Source: Pseudomonas putida (lineage in GTDB: Bacteria > Pseudomonadota > Gammaproteobacteria > Pseudomonadales > Pseudomonadaceae). From it: a DNA stretch of 64,000 nucleotides. The stretch lies in NCBI RefSeq assembly GCF_028682455.1, contig NZ_JANHLD010000004.1:1-64000 (forward strand), in the 5' to 3' direction. This document shows, piece after piece, positions 27,700 through 36,292 of the stretch (position 1 is its first letter; every line of letters starts with the position of its first letter). The notes below the pieces were generated by a model. The model had not been told where the DNA came from and did no database searches. It saw only the letters and a list, made by a program, of their open reading frames with translations. Both the position numbers and the translations under genes were made by a program.

Positions 27700-29052
27700 T
27701 TACAGTCGACCCAAATCGTTTATCAGGGCAAGCAACATCACCCCGACTACCAAACTGATACCGATCTGGATCCCCCAACCCTGCACCCGATCCGAAAGCG
27801 GACGACCACGCGCCCACTCGATCAGGTAGAACAGCAAATGCCCCCCATCCAGTACAGGAATGGGCAGCAAATTAAGAACCCCCAGGCTAATGCTCAGGTA
27901 GGCGAGGAAATTCAGGAAATCTCCAACACCCGACTGGGCCGAAGCGCCCGCCACTTTAGCAATGGTTATCGGTCCGCTCAAGTTTTTTACCGAGAGCTCG
28001 CCGAACAGCATTTTCTTCAAGGATTCGAGGGTCAGGACGCTCATGTTCCAGGTCCGAGAAACCCCTTCGCCAATGGCCTCCAGGGGCCCATAGCTGACCT
28101 CGCGAAGCATGGCATCTGGCCACTTCACCGGTTTCACACCTGCCCCCAGGTAACCACTGGCCGATTTACCTTCGCCACGGGTGGCCAGGGTGACCGGTAT
28201 ATCCAGGGTGGCGCCGTCACGCTCGACCTGCAGCACGACCTTGCTGCCGGCACGCCCGCGCACGGTATCGACCACCTGCTGCCAGTCGCTCAAGGCCTTG
28301 CCGTCCAGGCTCAGCAAGCGATCGCCGGTTTGCAGGCCCGCGGCCTTTGCCGGGCCTTTAGGGTCGAGCTCGGCCAGCACCGGCGGCAACGCCGGGCGCC
28401 ACAGCCGCAGCCCCAGCGAGCGGATCGGATCGGGCTCGTCGGCCCCCTTGAGCCAGTTGTCGAGGGTCAGCACATGGGAGCTGTCGACCGTCGCACCCTC
28501 TTCGCGCACATTAATGTGCAACTGGCCGCTCTCACCCAGGCGACGAATCAGTTGCAGATTGACCGCAGCCCAGCCACTGGTCGGCTTGCCATCGATGGAA
28601 ACGATTTCCTGGCCAGCCTTGAGGCCCGCCACTTCGGCCACGCTGCCCGCCTCTACCCCACCGATGACAGGGCGCTCCTGCTGGGTGCCAAGCATTGCCA
28701 GCACCCAGAAGAACACGATGGCGAGTAGAAAGTTGGCGATCGGCCCAGCCGCCACGATCGCTATGCGCTGGCGTACCGACTTGCGATTGAAGGATTGGTC
28801 TGCCTGCTCCGCAGGCACCTCACCTTCACGCTCATCGAGCATCTTGACGTAGCCACCCAACGGGATGGCTGCCACCACGAACTCGGTGCCATGACGGTCG
28901 TGCCAGCGCAGCAGCGGCATGCCGAAACCGACGGAAAAACGCAGGACCTTGACACCACAGCGCCGGGCCACCCAGAAGTGACCGAATTCGTGAAAGGTGA
29001 CCAGCACACCCAATGCCACCAGGGTGCCGATAATCATGTAGAGCGCACTCAT
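27700..29052 (-). CDS. rseP: RIP zinc metalloprotease RseP (MucP)
   Basis: Intramembrane site-2 protease that cleaves the anti-sigma factor (MucA in Pseudomonas) to release AlgU/sigma-E. The 450 residues begin with a transmembrane helix carrying HEFGH (residues 21-25) as zinc ligands. Two PDZ domains follow in the periplasm, and a C-terminal membrane helix contains PVLDGGHLL (third ligand). It lies between dxr and bamA. Confidence 0.98.
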   Translation of the reverse strand: MSALYMIIGTLVALGVLVTFHEFGHFWVARRCGVKVLRFSVGFGMPLLRWHDRHGTEFVVAAIPLGGYVKMLDEREGEVPAEQADQSFNRKSVRQRIAIVAAGPIANFLLAIVFFWVLAMLGTQQERPVIGGVEAGSVAEVAGLKAGQEIVSIDGKPTSGWAAVNLQLIRRLGESGQLHINVREEGATVDSSHVLTLDNWLKGADEPDPIRSLGLRLWRPALPPVLAELDPKGPAKAAGLQTGDRLLSLDGKALSDWQQVVDTVRGRAGSKVVLQVERDGATLDIPVTLATRGEGKSASGYLGAGVKPVKWPDAMLREVSYGPLEAIGEGVSRTWNMSVLTLESLKKMLFGELSVKNLSGPITIAKVAGASAQSGVGDFLNFLAYLSISLGVLNLLPIPVLDGGHLLFYLIEWARGRPLSDRVQGWGIQIGISLVVGVMLLALINDLGRL

Positions 29053-29106
29053 GTCTTTCTCCGAATGACGTTCAGCGCAGCCGGGCCTGACGCAGTGCGC
29101 CTGGCC

Positions 29107-30297
29107 TCAGCGCCCGTGATGACTCAACCATTGCCCGGCCAGTTGCCGCGCACGCTGGTCGGCGGCAAACACCGCGTCGAGCGTCTGCACCGCCACGACC
29201 GGCTCCTGATCAAGCACTTGTTCGATCATACTCGCGATCTCCGGAAAGCGGATGCGTCGCTGGAGAAATGCCTCCACTGCCACTTCGTTGGCAGCATTGA
29301 GCATTGCCGGCGCGCTGTTGCCTGCCTCGGCGGCCTGGCGCGCCAGGCGCAAGCACGGGAAACGCTGCTCGTCAGGGGCCTGGAAATCCAGGCGCGCGAT
29401 GGCGAACAGGTCCAGTGGTGCGACACCGGAGTCGATCCGCTGCGGCCAGGCCAACGCGTTGGCAATCGGCGTGCGCATGTCCGGGTTGCCCAATTGGGCC
29501 AGCACCGAACCGTCGACATAATCGACCAGCGAGTGAATGACACTCTGCGGATGCACCACCACTTCCACCTGGCTCGGCTTCGCATCGAACAACCAGCAAG
29601 CCTCGATCAGCTCGAGGCCCTTGTTCATCATGCTTGCCGAATCGACCGAAATCTTGCGCCCCATCGACCAGTTTGGGTGAGCGCAGGCCTGCTCCGGACT
29701 GACTTCGGCCAGCGCCGACAAGGCCGTTTCGCGAAACGGACCACCCGAAGCGGTCAGCAGGATTCGCCGCACACCGACCTGGGACAAGCCGCGAGCATAG
29801 TCGCCCGGCAAACATTGGAAAATCGCATTGTGCTCGCTGTCGATGGGCAGGAGTACGGCGCCACTGCGCTGCACGGCCTGCATGAACAGTGCACCGGACA
29901 TCACCAAGGCTTCCTTGTTGGCCAGCAGGACCTTCTTGCCCGCCTCAACCGCTGCCAAGGTCGGGCGCAAGCCTGCCGCACCCACAATGGCCGCCATCAC
30001 CGCATCGACCTCCGGCGCCGACGCGACCTGGCACAACCCGGCCTCGCCCTCGAGCACTTCGGTGGCCGATCCGGCCGCCGCCAGGCCTTCGCGCAACTGC
30101 TGCGCCCCCTCGGTGGAAGGCACCACGGCAAAGATCGGCGCATGACGCAGGCACAGCGCAAGCAGCTCCTCAAGCCGTGAGTAACCACTCAGCGCGAACA
30201 CCTGGTAACGCTCGGGATGACGGGCGATGACATCCAGGGTGCTCATGCCGATGGAGCCGGTAGCCCCCAGCACGGTAATACGTTGCACCTTGCTCAC
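29107..30297 (-). CDS. dxr: 1-deoxy-D-xylulose 5-phosphate reductoisomerase
   Basis: Makes 2-C-methyl-D-erythritol 4-phosphate with NADPH, the committed step of the MEP pathway. GTG 30297 (SKVQRITVLGATGSIGMST) is chosen because it overlaps the cdsA stop as GTGA and gives the normal 396 residues; a further GTG upstream adds only unrelated residues. The NADPH loop GATGSIG, the ANKEALVMSG motif, SEHNAIFQCL and SASMMNKGLELIEA are intact. It works with ispD and ispF in this window. Confidence 0.96.
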   Translation of the reverse strand: MSKVQRITVLGATGSIGMSTLDVIARHPERYQVFALSGYSRLEELLALCLRHAPIFAVVPSTEGAQQLREGLAAAGSATEVLEGEAGLCQVASAPEVDAVMAAIVGAAGLRPTLAAVEAGKKVLLANKEALVMSGALFMQAVQRSGAVLLPIDSEHNAIFQCLPGDYARGLSQVGVRRILLTASGGPFRETALSALAEVSPEQACAHPNWSMGRKISVDSASMMNKGLELIEACWLFDAKPSQVEVVVHPQSVIHSLVDYVDGSVLAQLGNPDMRTPIANALAWPQRIDSGVAPLDLFAIARLDFQAPDEQRFPCLRLARQAAEAGNSAPAMLNAANEVAVEAFLQRRIRFPEIASMIEQVLDQEPVVAVQTLDAVFAADQRARQLAGQWLSHHGR

Positions 30298-31109
30298 ATC
30301 ACGCCCCAGTTGGCTGCCCACAGCAGCACGGCAAACAGCGGAATGGCAGCGGTCAGGCTGTCGATACGGTCCAGTACGCCACCGTGGCCAGGCAGCAGGT
30401 TGCTGCTGTCCTTGATCCCGGAGCGGCGCTTGAACATGCTTTCGGTCAGATCACCGACCACCGACACCAACACCACGACGGCAGCACCCAGCAAGCCAAG
30501 CACCAGCTCACCGAAACTCCAGTCACGGCTCACACCCACGACAGCGGTGATCACCAGGCTCAGTGCCAGGCCGCCATACACCCCTTCCCAGCTTTTCCCC
30601 GGGCTGACCTGCGGCGCCAGCTTGCGCTTGCCAAAGGCCCGACCAGAGAAGTAGGCACCGATATCGGCCCCCCAGACCAGCACCATGACGGCCATGATCA
30701 ACCAGTTACCCAGCGGCCAGTGCTTGAGCAGCACCAAGCCCTGCCAGGCCGGCAGGAGGATCAGCAGGCCGATCAGCAGGCGACAGGCCACGCTGGACCA
30801 CAGCTCACTGCTGCGCGGGTACGTCAGCACCAGCCAGGTAGCTCCCGCCCACCACAACACCGAGGCCCCCAGCACCCAGGGTGCGAGGTCCGGCATCAGG
30901 TAGAGCAGCATCAGCAGCCCCGCCACCACAACGGCATAGGCGATTCGCAGCGGCTGGGCAACCAGACCCGCGAGACGCCCCCATTCCCAGGCACCGAGAC
31001 TGACCACCAGCCCGATAAACAGGGCGAAATCGCCACCATCGAGCAGGAAGAAACCTCCCAGGGCGATCGGTAGCAGGATCAGCGCAGTGATGATGCGTTG
31101 TTTAAGCAT
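30294..31109 (-). CDS. cdsA: Phosphatidate cytidylyltransferase
   Basis: Makes CDP-diacylglycerol from phosphatidate and CTP, the precursor of all phospholipids. The 271-residue integral membrane protein has about eight hydrophobic segments and ends with the family signature around VSVVGDLTESMFKRRSGIKDS. It overlaps uppS by one base and dxr by four bases, indicating translational coupling. Confidence 0.97.
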   Translation of the reverse strand: MLKQRIITALILLPIALGGFFLLDGGDFALFIGLVVSLGAWEWGRLAGLVAQPLRIAYAVVVAGLLMLLYLMPDLAPWVLGASVLWWAGATWLVLTYPRSSELWSSVACRLLIGLLILLPAWQGLVLLKHWPLGNWLIMAVMVLVWGADIGAYFSGRAFGKRKLAPQVSPGKSWEGVYGGLALSLVITAVVGVSRDWSFGELVLGLLGAAVVVLVSVVGDLTESMFKRRSGIKDSSNLLPGHGGVLDRIDSLTAAIPLFAVLLWAANWGVM

Positions 31110-31864
31110 TAAGCACGGGCTCCAGCCTCGACCTGCTCGCTGGTTTTACCGAAGCGGCGCTGGCGCGAAGCGTAATCGGCCAGCGCTTTGCGCATGGCCT
31201 CGTGTTTGAAGTCCGGCCAGAACAGGTCGGAGAAGTACAGCTCGGCATAGGCCAGCTGCCACAACAGGAAGTTGCTGATGCGATGCTCGCCACCGGTACG
31301 GATGCACAAGTCGGGCAACGGCAGGTCGCCGGTAGCCAGGCAGGTTTGCAACAGTTCGGGGGTGATATCGTCCGGGCGCAGATGACCGGCCTGGACCTCG
31401 CGAGCCAGGCGCTGGGCGGCCTGGGCAATATCCCATTGGCCGCCATAGTTGGCGGCAATTTGCAGGATAAAACGATTGTTGCCTGCGGTCAGCGCTTCGG
31501 CCTCACGCATGGCAGCCTGCAGCTCAGGGTGAAAGCGTGAGCGATCACCGATGATGCGCAGGCAGATGTTGTTGTCGTTGAGGCGCTTGGCTTCCCGGCG
31601 CAAGGCCGAGAAGAACAGCTCCATCAACGCACCGACCTCGTCGGCCGGCCGTTGCCAGTTTTCGCTGGAGAAGGCGAACAGGGTCAGCACCTCGACCTTG
31701 GCCTCGGCGCACACCTCGATGACCGCGCGCACCGCATCCACGCCTGCCTTATGCCCGGCGACACCGGGCAACAGACGTTTTTTCGCCCAGCGATTATTCC
31801 CATCCATGATGATCGCGACATGGCGCGGCACCGATGGGGACACACCCTGCTTGGTCTTTTCCAT
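31109..31864 (-). CDS. uppS: Undecaprenyl diphosphate synthase
   Basis: Adds eight isopentenyl units in cis to farnesyl diphosphate, making the lipid carrier for peptidoglycan and O-antigen. ATG 31864 (MEKTKQGVSP) gives 251 residues. The catalytic Asp lies in HVAIIMDGNNRWAKKR, with FAFSSENWQRP and the C-terminal RTGGEHRISNFLLWQ motif also present. It follows frr by 17 bases and is coupled to cdsA. Confidence 0.98.
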   Translation of the reverse strand: MEKTKQGVSPSVPRHVAIIMDGNNRWAKKRLLPGVAGHKAGVDAVRAVIEVCAEAKVEVLTLFAFSSENWQRPADEVGALMELFFSALRREAKRLNDNNICLRIIGDRSRFHPELQAAMREAEALTAGNNRFILQIAANYGGQWDIAQAAQRLAREVQAGHLRPDDITPELLQTCLATGDLPLPDLCIRTGGEHRISNFLLWQLAYAELYFSDLFWPDFKHEAMRKALADYASRQRRFGKTSEQVEAGARA

Positions 31865-31881
31865 CAAAAAAGTCCCGACCC

Positions 31882-32439
31882 TTAAACGGCCATCAGGTCC
31901 TTTTCTTTTGCCTTCACAGCAACTTCGATGTCAGCCACGAACTTGTCGGTCAGCTTCTGGACATCGTCAGCGGCACGACGCTCTTCGTCTTCACTGATTT
32001 CTTTCTCTTTGACCAGGTCTTTGAGTTGGCTCAGTGCATCACGACGAATGTTGCGTACGGCAACACGGGCGTCTTCAGCGGCGTCACGCGCCTGCTTGGT
32101 GAAGCCCTTGCGGGTTTCTTCGGTCAGCGCCGGCATCGAGATCAGCAGCAGCTCACCCAGGTTGGTCGGGTTGAAACCCAGGCCGGAGTTCAGAATGGCC
32201 TTCTCGACGGCTGCCAGCATGTTGCGCTCGAACGCAACCACTTGCAGGGTACGGGCATCCTTGACGGTGACGTTGGCTACCTGGTTGATCGGGGTGTCTG
32301 TGCCGTAGTAAGGCACCTGGACGCCCGCCAGGATCTGCGGGTTGGCAGCGCCGGTACGGATACGGCTGAAAGCGTGCGCCAGCGAATCCAGGCTCTTGCC
32401 CATGCGTTCCTGGGCGTCTTTCTTGATTTCGTTGATCAT
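31882..32439 (-). CDS. frr: Ribosome recycling factor
   Basis: Splits the post-termination ribosome with EF-G. The 185 residues are the usual length, beginning MINEIKKDAQERMGKSLDSL and containing RTGAANPQIL and the C-terminal three-helix bundle (VKEKEISEDEERRAADDVQK). It overlaps pyrH by 4 bases. Confidence 0.98.
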   Translation of the reverse strand: MINEIKKDAQERMGKSLDSLAHAFSRIRTGAANPQILAGVQVPYYGTDTPINQVANVTVKDARTLQVVAFERNMLAAVEKAILNSGLGFNPTNLGELLLISMPALTEETRKGFTKQARDAAEDARVAVRNIRRDALSQLKDLVKEKEISEDEERRAADDVQKLTDKFVADIEVAVKAKEKDLMAV

Positions 32440-33179
32440 TTTTGAACTTCCTCGATCAGAGTTCCTTCAGCGCCACCATGCACGATGTTCAGCAGGGCGC
32501 CGGGCTTGTTCATGTTGAAGACGCGCAGCGGCATCTTGTGGTCGCGGCACAGACAGATTGCCGTCAGGTCCATTACGCCCAGCTTGCGATCCAGCACTTC
32601 ATCGTAGGTCAGATGATCGAACTTCTCGGCATGCGGGTCTTTGAATGGATCTGCAGTGTATACACCATCGACCTTGGTTGCCTTCAATACCACGTCGGCA
32701 TCGATTTCGATGGCGCGCAGGCAAGCGGCGGAGTCGGTGGTGAAGAACGGGTTGCCGGTACCGGCAGCGAAGATTACAACTTCTTTGGCGTTCAGGTGGC
32801 GCATGGCTTTGCGACGATCGTAGTGATCGGTCACACCAACCATGGAGATTGCCGACATGACAATAGCGGTGATGTTGGCGCGTTCCAGCGCATCACGCAT
32901 GGCAAGACCGTTCATGACGGTAGCCAGCATGCCCATGTGGTCGCCAGTGACGCGGTCCATGCCGGCTGCACTGAGCGCCGCACCACGGAACAGGTTACCA
33001 CCACCGATCACCAGGCCCACTTGAACACCGATACCAACCAGTTGGCCGACTTCCAGTGCCATGCGATCCAGGACCTTTGGGTCGATCCCGAACTCTTCCG
33101 AGCCCATCAGGGCCTCGCCGCTCAGTTTGAGTAGAATGCGTTTATAGCGAGCTTGATAACCACTGCCCTGCTGAGCCAT
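32436..33179 (-). CDS. pyrH: Uridylate kinase
   Basis: Hexameric amino-acid-kinase-fold enzyme phosphorylating UMP to UDP. The 247 residues carry LKLSGEALMG, VIGGGNLFRG and the TDSAACLRAIEIDADVVLKA block typical of bacterial PyrH. It stands 181 bases after tsf, beyond the tsf terminator, so it likely has its own promoter. A 19-base hairpin (33249-33267) lies in that leader. Confidence 0.98.
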   Translation of the reverse strand: MAQQGSGYQARYKRILLKLSGEALMGSEEFGIDPKVLDRMALEVGQLVGIGVQVGLVIGGGNLFRGAALSAAGMDRVTGDHMGMLATVMNGLAMRDALERANITAIVMSAISMVGVTDHYDRRKAMRHLNAKEVVIFAAGTGNPFFTTDSAACLRAIEIDADVVLKATKVDGVYTADPFKDPHAEKFDHLTYDEVLDRKLGVMDLTAICLCRDHKMPLRVFNMNKPGALLNIVHGGAEGTLIEEVQK

Positions 33180-33248
33180 TGCGAATCTCTCCTGCGGCGT
33201 TTGTAAAAATCCTGCGGGCTGTTTTCAGCCTGCGCGTAACTCTAAGCG

Positions 33249-33267
33249 TGGCGCAGCGACTGCGCCA
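33249..33267. other. Hairpin in the pyrH leader
   Basis: Perfect 8-bp stem TGGCGCAG-CGA-CTGCGCCA, 70 bases upstream of the pyrH start and past the tsf terminator. No T-tract follows. Its role is not evident; a leader structure in the pyrH mRNA is possible. Confidence 0.4.
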
Positions 33268-33304
33268 GCGAAAGGCGGTCTCGTAAACCCCTCCCGCTTT
33301 GACA

Positions 33305-33336
33305 AAGAGGCTGCGCGCGTGAGCGGGCAGCCTCTT
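33305..33336 (-). terminator. Terminator after tsf
   Basis: Ten-bp stem AAGAGGCTGC / GCAGCCTCTT with a 12-base loop, 25 bases after the tsf stop on the minus strand. The T-rich end (TCTTTGTC) is modest, so some read-through into pyrH is possible. Confidence 0.7.
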
Positions 33337-33360
33337 CGGGGCGACAGATTTGACTCTGTC

Positions 33361-34224
33361 TTACTGCTTGGCAGCAGCCAGTTGAGCAGCAACTTCTTCA
33401 GCGAAGTTGTCGACTGGCTTCTCGATGCCTTCGCCTACTTTGAAGTAGGTGAAGGAAACGATTTCAGCGCCGGCCTTCTTGGCCAGTTCACCGACCTTGA
33501 TTTCCGGGTTCATGACGAACGCTTGCTCGACCAGGCTGGCTTCAGCCAGGAACTTCGAGATACGGCCCTTGACCATGTTCTCGACGATGTTCTCAGGCTT
33601 GCCCTTGATCTTCTCTTCGTTCAGGGTCAGGAAGACGTTCTTCTCACGCTCGATCGCCTCAGCCGAGACTTCCGATGGCAGCAGGAACTCAGGGTTGCTT
33701 GCCGCTACGTGCATGGCGATTTCTTTGGCCAGCTGGACGTCGCCGCCCTTCAGGACAACAGCAACACCGATCTTGTTGCCGTGCAGGTAGGTACCAACGA
33801 CGTCACCTTCAACACGCACCAGACGGCGGATGTTGACGTTCTCGCCCACTTTGGCAACCAGTGCTTCACGAGCCGATTCGCGAGCAGCGATCAGCGGAGC
33901 AGCGTCGGTCAGCTTCTCGGCGAAAGCTTGTTCAACGCTTTCAGCAACGAAGTTTTTGAAGTCATCTTGCAGAGCCAGGAAGTCGGTCTGCGAGTTGACT
34001 TCCAGCAGGACGGCGCTGGTGTCGTCGGCCTTGATGGCGATAGCGCCTTCAGCGGCAACGTTGCCAGCCTTTTTAGCGGCCTTGATGGCGCCCGAAGCAC
34101 GCATGTCGTCAATGGCTTTTTCGATGTCGCCGCCGGCCTTTTCCAGGGCCTTTTTGCAATCCATCATGCCTTCGCCAGTACGCTCACGCAGTTCTTTGAC
34201 CAGCGCTGCAGTAATTGCTGCCAT
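33361..34224 (-). CDS. tsf: Elongation factor Ts
   Basis: Nucleotide exchange factor for EF-Tu. The 287 residues contain an N-terminal UBA-like helix region (LVKELRERTGEGMMDCKKAL) and the NSQTDFLALQDDF segment, where the common TDFVAK reads TDFLAL. It lies 189 bases after rpsB, separated by a strong hairpin terminator at 34360-34388, so expression relative to rpsB may be set by read-through. Confidence 0.98.
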   Translation of the reverse strand: MAAITAALVKELRERTGEGMMDCKKALEKAGGDIEKAIDDMRASGAIKAAKKAGNVAAEGAIAIKADDTSAVLLEVNSQTDFLALQDDFKNFVAESVEQAFAEKLTDAAPLIAARESAREALVAKVGENVNIRRLVRVEGDVVGTYLHGNKIGVAVVLKGGDVQLAKEIAMHVAASNPEFLLPSEVSAEAIEREKNVFLTLNEEKIKGKPENIVENMVKGRISKFLAEASLVEQAFVMNPEIKVGELAKKAGAEIVSFTYFKVGEGIEKPVDNFAEEVAAQLAAAKQ

Positions 34225-34359
34225 TTCAAATTCCTCTTGGATAGGTTTTCAACCATTCCACCCGATACTTGACGGGCGTTCAATTCTGTAAATCCACTCA
34301 CCAGCACTCATGCCCTGACAAGGTTGCAACGGCGATGCTGACAAGAGGATTTCAAGGTG

Positions 34360-34388
34360 GCAAAAAGGGGGCCTAGCCCCCTTTTTGC
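34360..34388. terminator. Symmetric intrinsic terminator between rpsB and tsf
   Basis: A 13-bp perfect stem GCAAAAAGGGGGC-CTA-GCCCCCTTTTTGC carries A5 and T5 within its arms, so it can act on either strand. On the minus strand it begins 26 bases after the rpsB stop. Confidence 0.8.
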
Positions 34389-34413
34389 GTGCCGAGTAGA
34401 CGCCAGGCGTCAA

Positions 34414-35148
34414 TTACTCAGCAGCTGGTGCTGCTTCTTCCGCGTAAACTTCGGTGCCGCCGGCAACGTTGTTACGGCCACGGATAACGGCGTCAGCCAT
34501 CGAACCCATGTACAGCTGGATAGCGCGGATGGCGTCATCGTTACCTGGGATGATGTAGTCAACGCCTTCTGGGCTGCTGTTGGTATCGACAACGCCGATG
34601 ACCGGGATGCCCAGCTTGTTGGCTTCGGTGATAGCGATGCGCTCGTGGTCAACGTCGATCACGAACAGGGCATCAGGCAGGCCGCCCATGTCCTTGATAC
34701 CGCCCAGGCTGCGATCCAGTTTTTCCAGATCACGGGAGCGCATCAGGGCTTCTTTCTTGGTCAGCTTGGCGAAAGTGCCATCTTCGGCCTGGGTTTCCAG
34801 GTCGCGCAGACGCTTGATCGAAGCACGGATGGTCTTGTAGTTGGTCAGCATGCCGCCCAACCAGCGGTGATCGACGTACGGCGAACCGCAACGTGCTGCT
34901 TCTTCAGCAACGATCTTGCCAGCGGAACGCTTGGTGCCGACGAACAGAATCTTGTTTTTGCCCTGGGCCAGACGCTCTACGAAAGTCAGAGCTTCGTTGA
35001 ACATTGGCAGGGTTTTTTCAAGGTTGATGATGTGGATCTTGTTGCGCGCGCCGAAAATGTACTTGCCCATTTTCGGATTCCAGTAACGGGTTTGGTGACC
35101 GAAGTGCACACCGGCCTTCAGCATATCGCGCATGTTGACTTGGGACAT
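34414..35148 (-). CDS. rpsB: 30S ribosomal protein S2
   Basis: Small-subunit protein needed for S1 binding and initiation. The 244 residues begin with MRDMLKAGVHFGHQTRYWNPKM and contain RWLGGMLTNYKTIRASI and the VIDVDHERIAITEANKLGIP block. The C-terminus is rich in Ala/Glu. A promoter and structured leader are visible upstream (35149-35317). In gammaproteobacteria S2 is known to repress its own mRNA through such a leader. Confidence 0.98.
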   Translation of the reverse strand: MSQVNMRDMLKAGVHFGHQTRYWNPKMGKYIFGARNKIHIINLEKTLPMFNEALTFVERLAQGKNKILFVGTKRSAGKIVAEEAARCGSPYVDHRWLGGMLTNYKTIRASIKRLRDLETQAEDGTFAKLTKKEALMRSRDLEKLDRSLGGIKDMGGLPDALFVIDVDHERIAITEANKLGIPVIGVVDTNSSPEGVDYIIPGNDDAIRAIQLYMGSMADAVIRGRNNVAGGTEVYAEEAAPAAE

Positions 35149-35288
35149 GATAGTTCCTTGATAAGTCGGGTTGGGCCTCCACGTATCCCAATGACCAACC
35201 CCGGATCAGTGATCAGGGGCACCCAGGTCATCGTGTCGACACGTGTGTGGGTTCAAGCTTTCGGGGCTATCCCCGCAAAGCGGCGCAT
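35149..35288 (-). promoter_or_regulatory. rpsB 5' leader, probable S2 autoregulatory RNA
   Basis: The leader between the predicted promoter and the rpsB ATG contains a stem-loop at 35192-35230 (TGACC...CCCC / GGGG...GGTCA on the minus strand) and a perfect 12-base palindrome CGTGTCGACACG at 35232-35243, followed by AAGGAACTATC before the ATG. A conserved rpsB leader bound by S2 is established in gammaproteobacteria; whether this fold matches it is inference. Confidence 0.55.
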
Positions 35289-35317
35289 TTTATATCACAG
35301 AAGCAGGGCAAACGGAA
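35289..35317 (-). promoter_or_regulatory. Sigma-70 promoter for rpsB-tsf
   Basis: Minus strand: TTCCGT, 17-base spacer, TATAAA, followed by a GC-rich ATGCGCCGC start region. The -10 element is strong and the -35 weak. It lies about 140 bases from the rpsB start. The rest of the 340-base rpsB/map gap (35318-35488) holds the map upstream region; no other element stands out there. Confidence 0.6.
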
Positions 35318-35488
35318 CCCGAAATAACATCGCCCGTCACCGCCTTTTGCACCGGCGCCACAATAGCGCCAGAATGGCTCTATATAAAGGCTGTATCAGC
35401 GCCATGGCCGCCAGAGCGGGCAGTGCTCTGGTAGAATCCGGCCTTTCCTCAGATTATTCGCGCATCCCAGCGCCGTAGAGAGCCTGTA

Positions 35489-36271
35489 ATGACCGTAACC
35501 ATCAAAACCGCCGAAGACATCGAAAAGATGCGTATCGCCGGCCGCCTGGCCGCCGAAGTCCTGGAGATGATCGAAGAGCACGTCAAGCCCGGTGTCACCA
35601 CCGAGGAGCTCGACCGCCTGTGCCACGACTACATCGTCAATGTCCAGAAAGCCATTCCGGCACCGCTCAACTACAAGGGTTTCCCCAAGTCGATCTGCAC
35701 CTCGGTCAATCACGTGGTGTGCCATGGCATCCCCGGCGACAAGCCGCTCAAGGACGGTGACACGCTGAACATCGACGTGACCGTCATCAAGGATGGCTAC
35801 CACGGCGACACCAGTCGCATGTTCCACGTCGGCACGGTGCCTGTCTGGGCCGAGCGCCTGTCCCAGGTCACCCAGGAGTGCATGTACAAGGCCATCGAGC
35901 TGGTCAAGCCGGGCTGCCGCCTGGGCGATATCGGCGAAGTGATCCAGAAGCACGCGGAAAAGAACGGTTTTTCGGTAGTTCGCGAGTTCTGTGGCCACGG
36001 TATCGGCAAAGTGTTCCACGAAGAGCCGCAGATTCTGCACTACGGCCGTGCGGGCACCGGCATGGAGCTCAAGGAAGGCATGACCTTCACCATCGAGCCG
36101 ATGATCAACCAGGGCCGTGCCGACACCAAAGTGCTGGGCGACGGCTGGACGGCCATCACCAAGGACCGCAAGCTTTCGGCGCAGTGGGAACATACCCTGG
36201 TAGTGACTGCCACTGGCTACGAGATCTTCACCCTGCGTAAAGACGACACCATTCCCCGCACGTCGGCCTGA
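35489..36271 (+). CDS. map: Methionine aminopeptidase, type I
   Basis: Removes the initiator methionine from nascent proteins. The 260 residues carry the dinuclear metal site of the pita-bread fold: the Asp pair in DGDTLNIDVTVIKDGYHGDTSR, the His in FCGHGIGKVFHEEP, the Glu in FTIEPMIN and the C-terminal Glu near SAQWEHTLVV. GAGAG lies before the ATG. It is divergent from rpsB and starts map-glnD-dapC. Confidence 0.98.
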   Translation: MTVTIKTAEDIEKMRIAGRLAAEVLEMIEEHVKPGVTTEELDRLCHDYIVNVQKAIPAPLNYKGFPKSICTSVNHVVCHGIPGDKPLKDGDTLNIDVTVIKDGYHGDTSRMFHVGTVPVWAERLSQVTQECMYKAIELVKPGCRLGDIGEVIQKHAEKNGFSVVREFCGHGIGKVFHEEPQILHYGRAGTGMELKEGMTFTIEPMINQGRADTKVLGDGWTAITKDRKLSAQWEHTLVVTATGYEIFTLRKDDTIPRTSA

Positions 36272-36292
36272 TTCAAACAGGAAAGTGACTCG

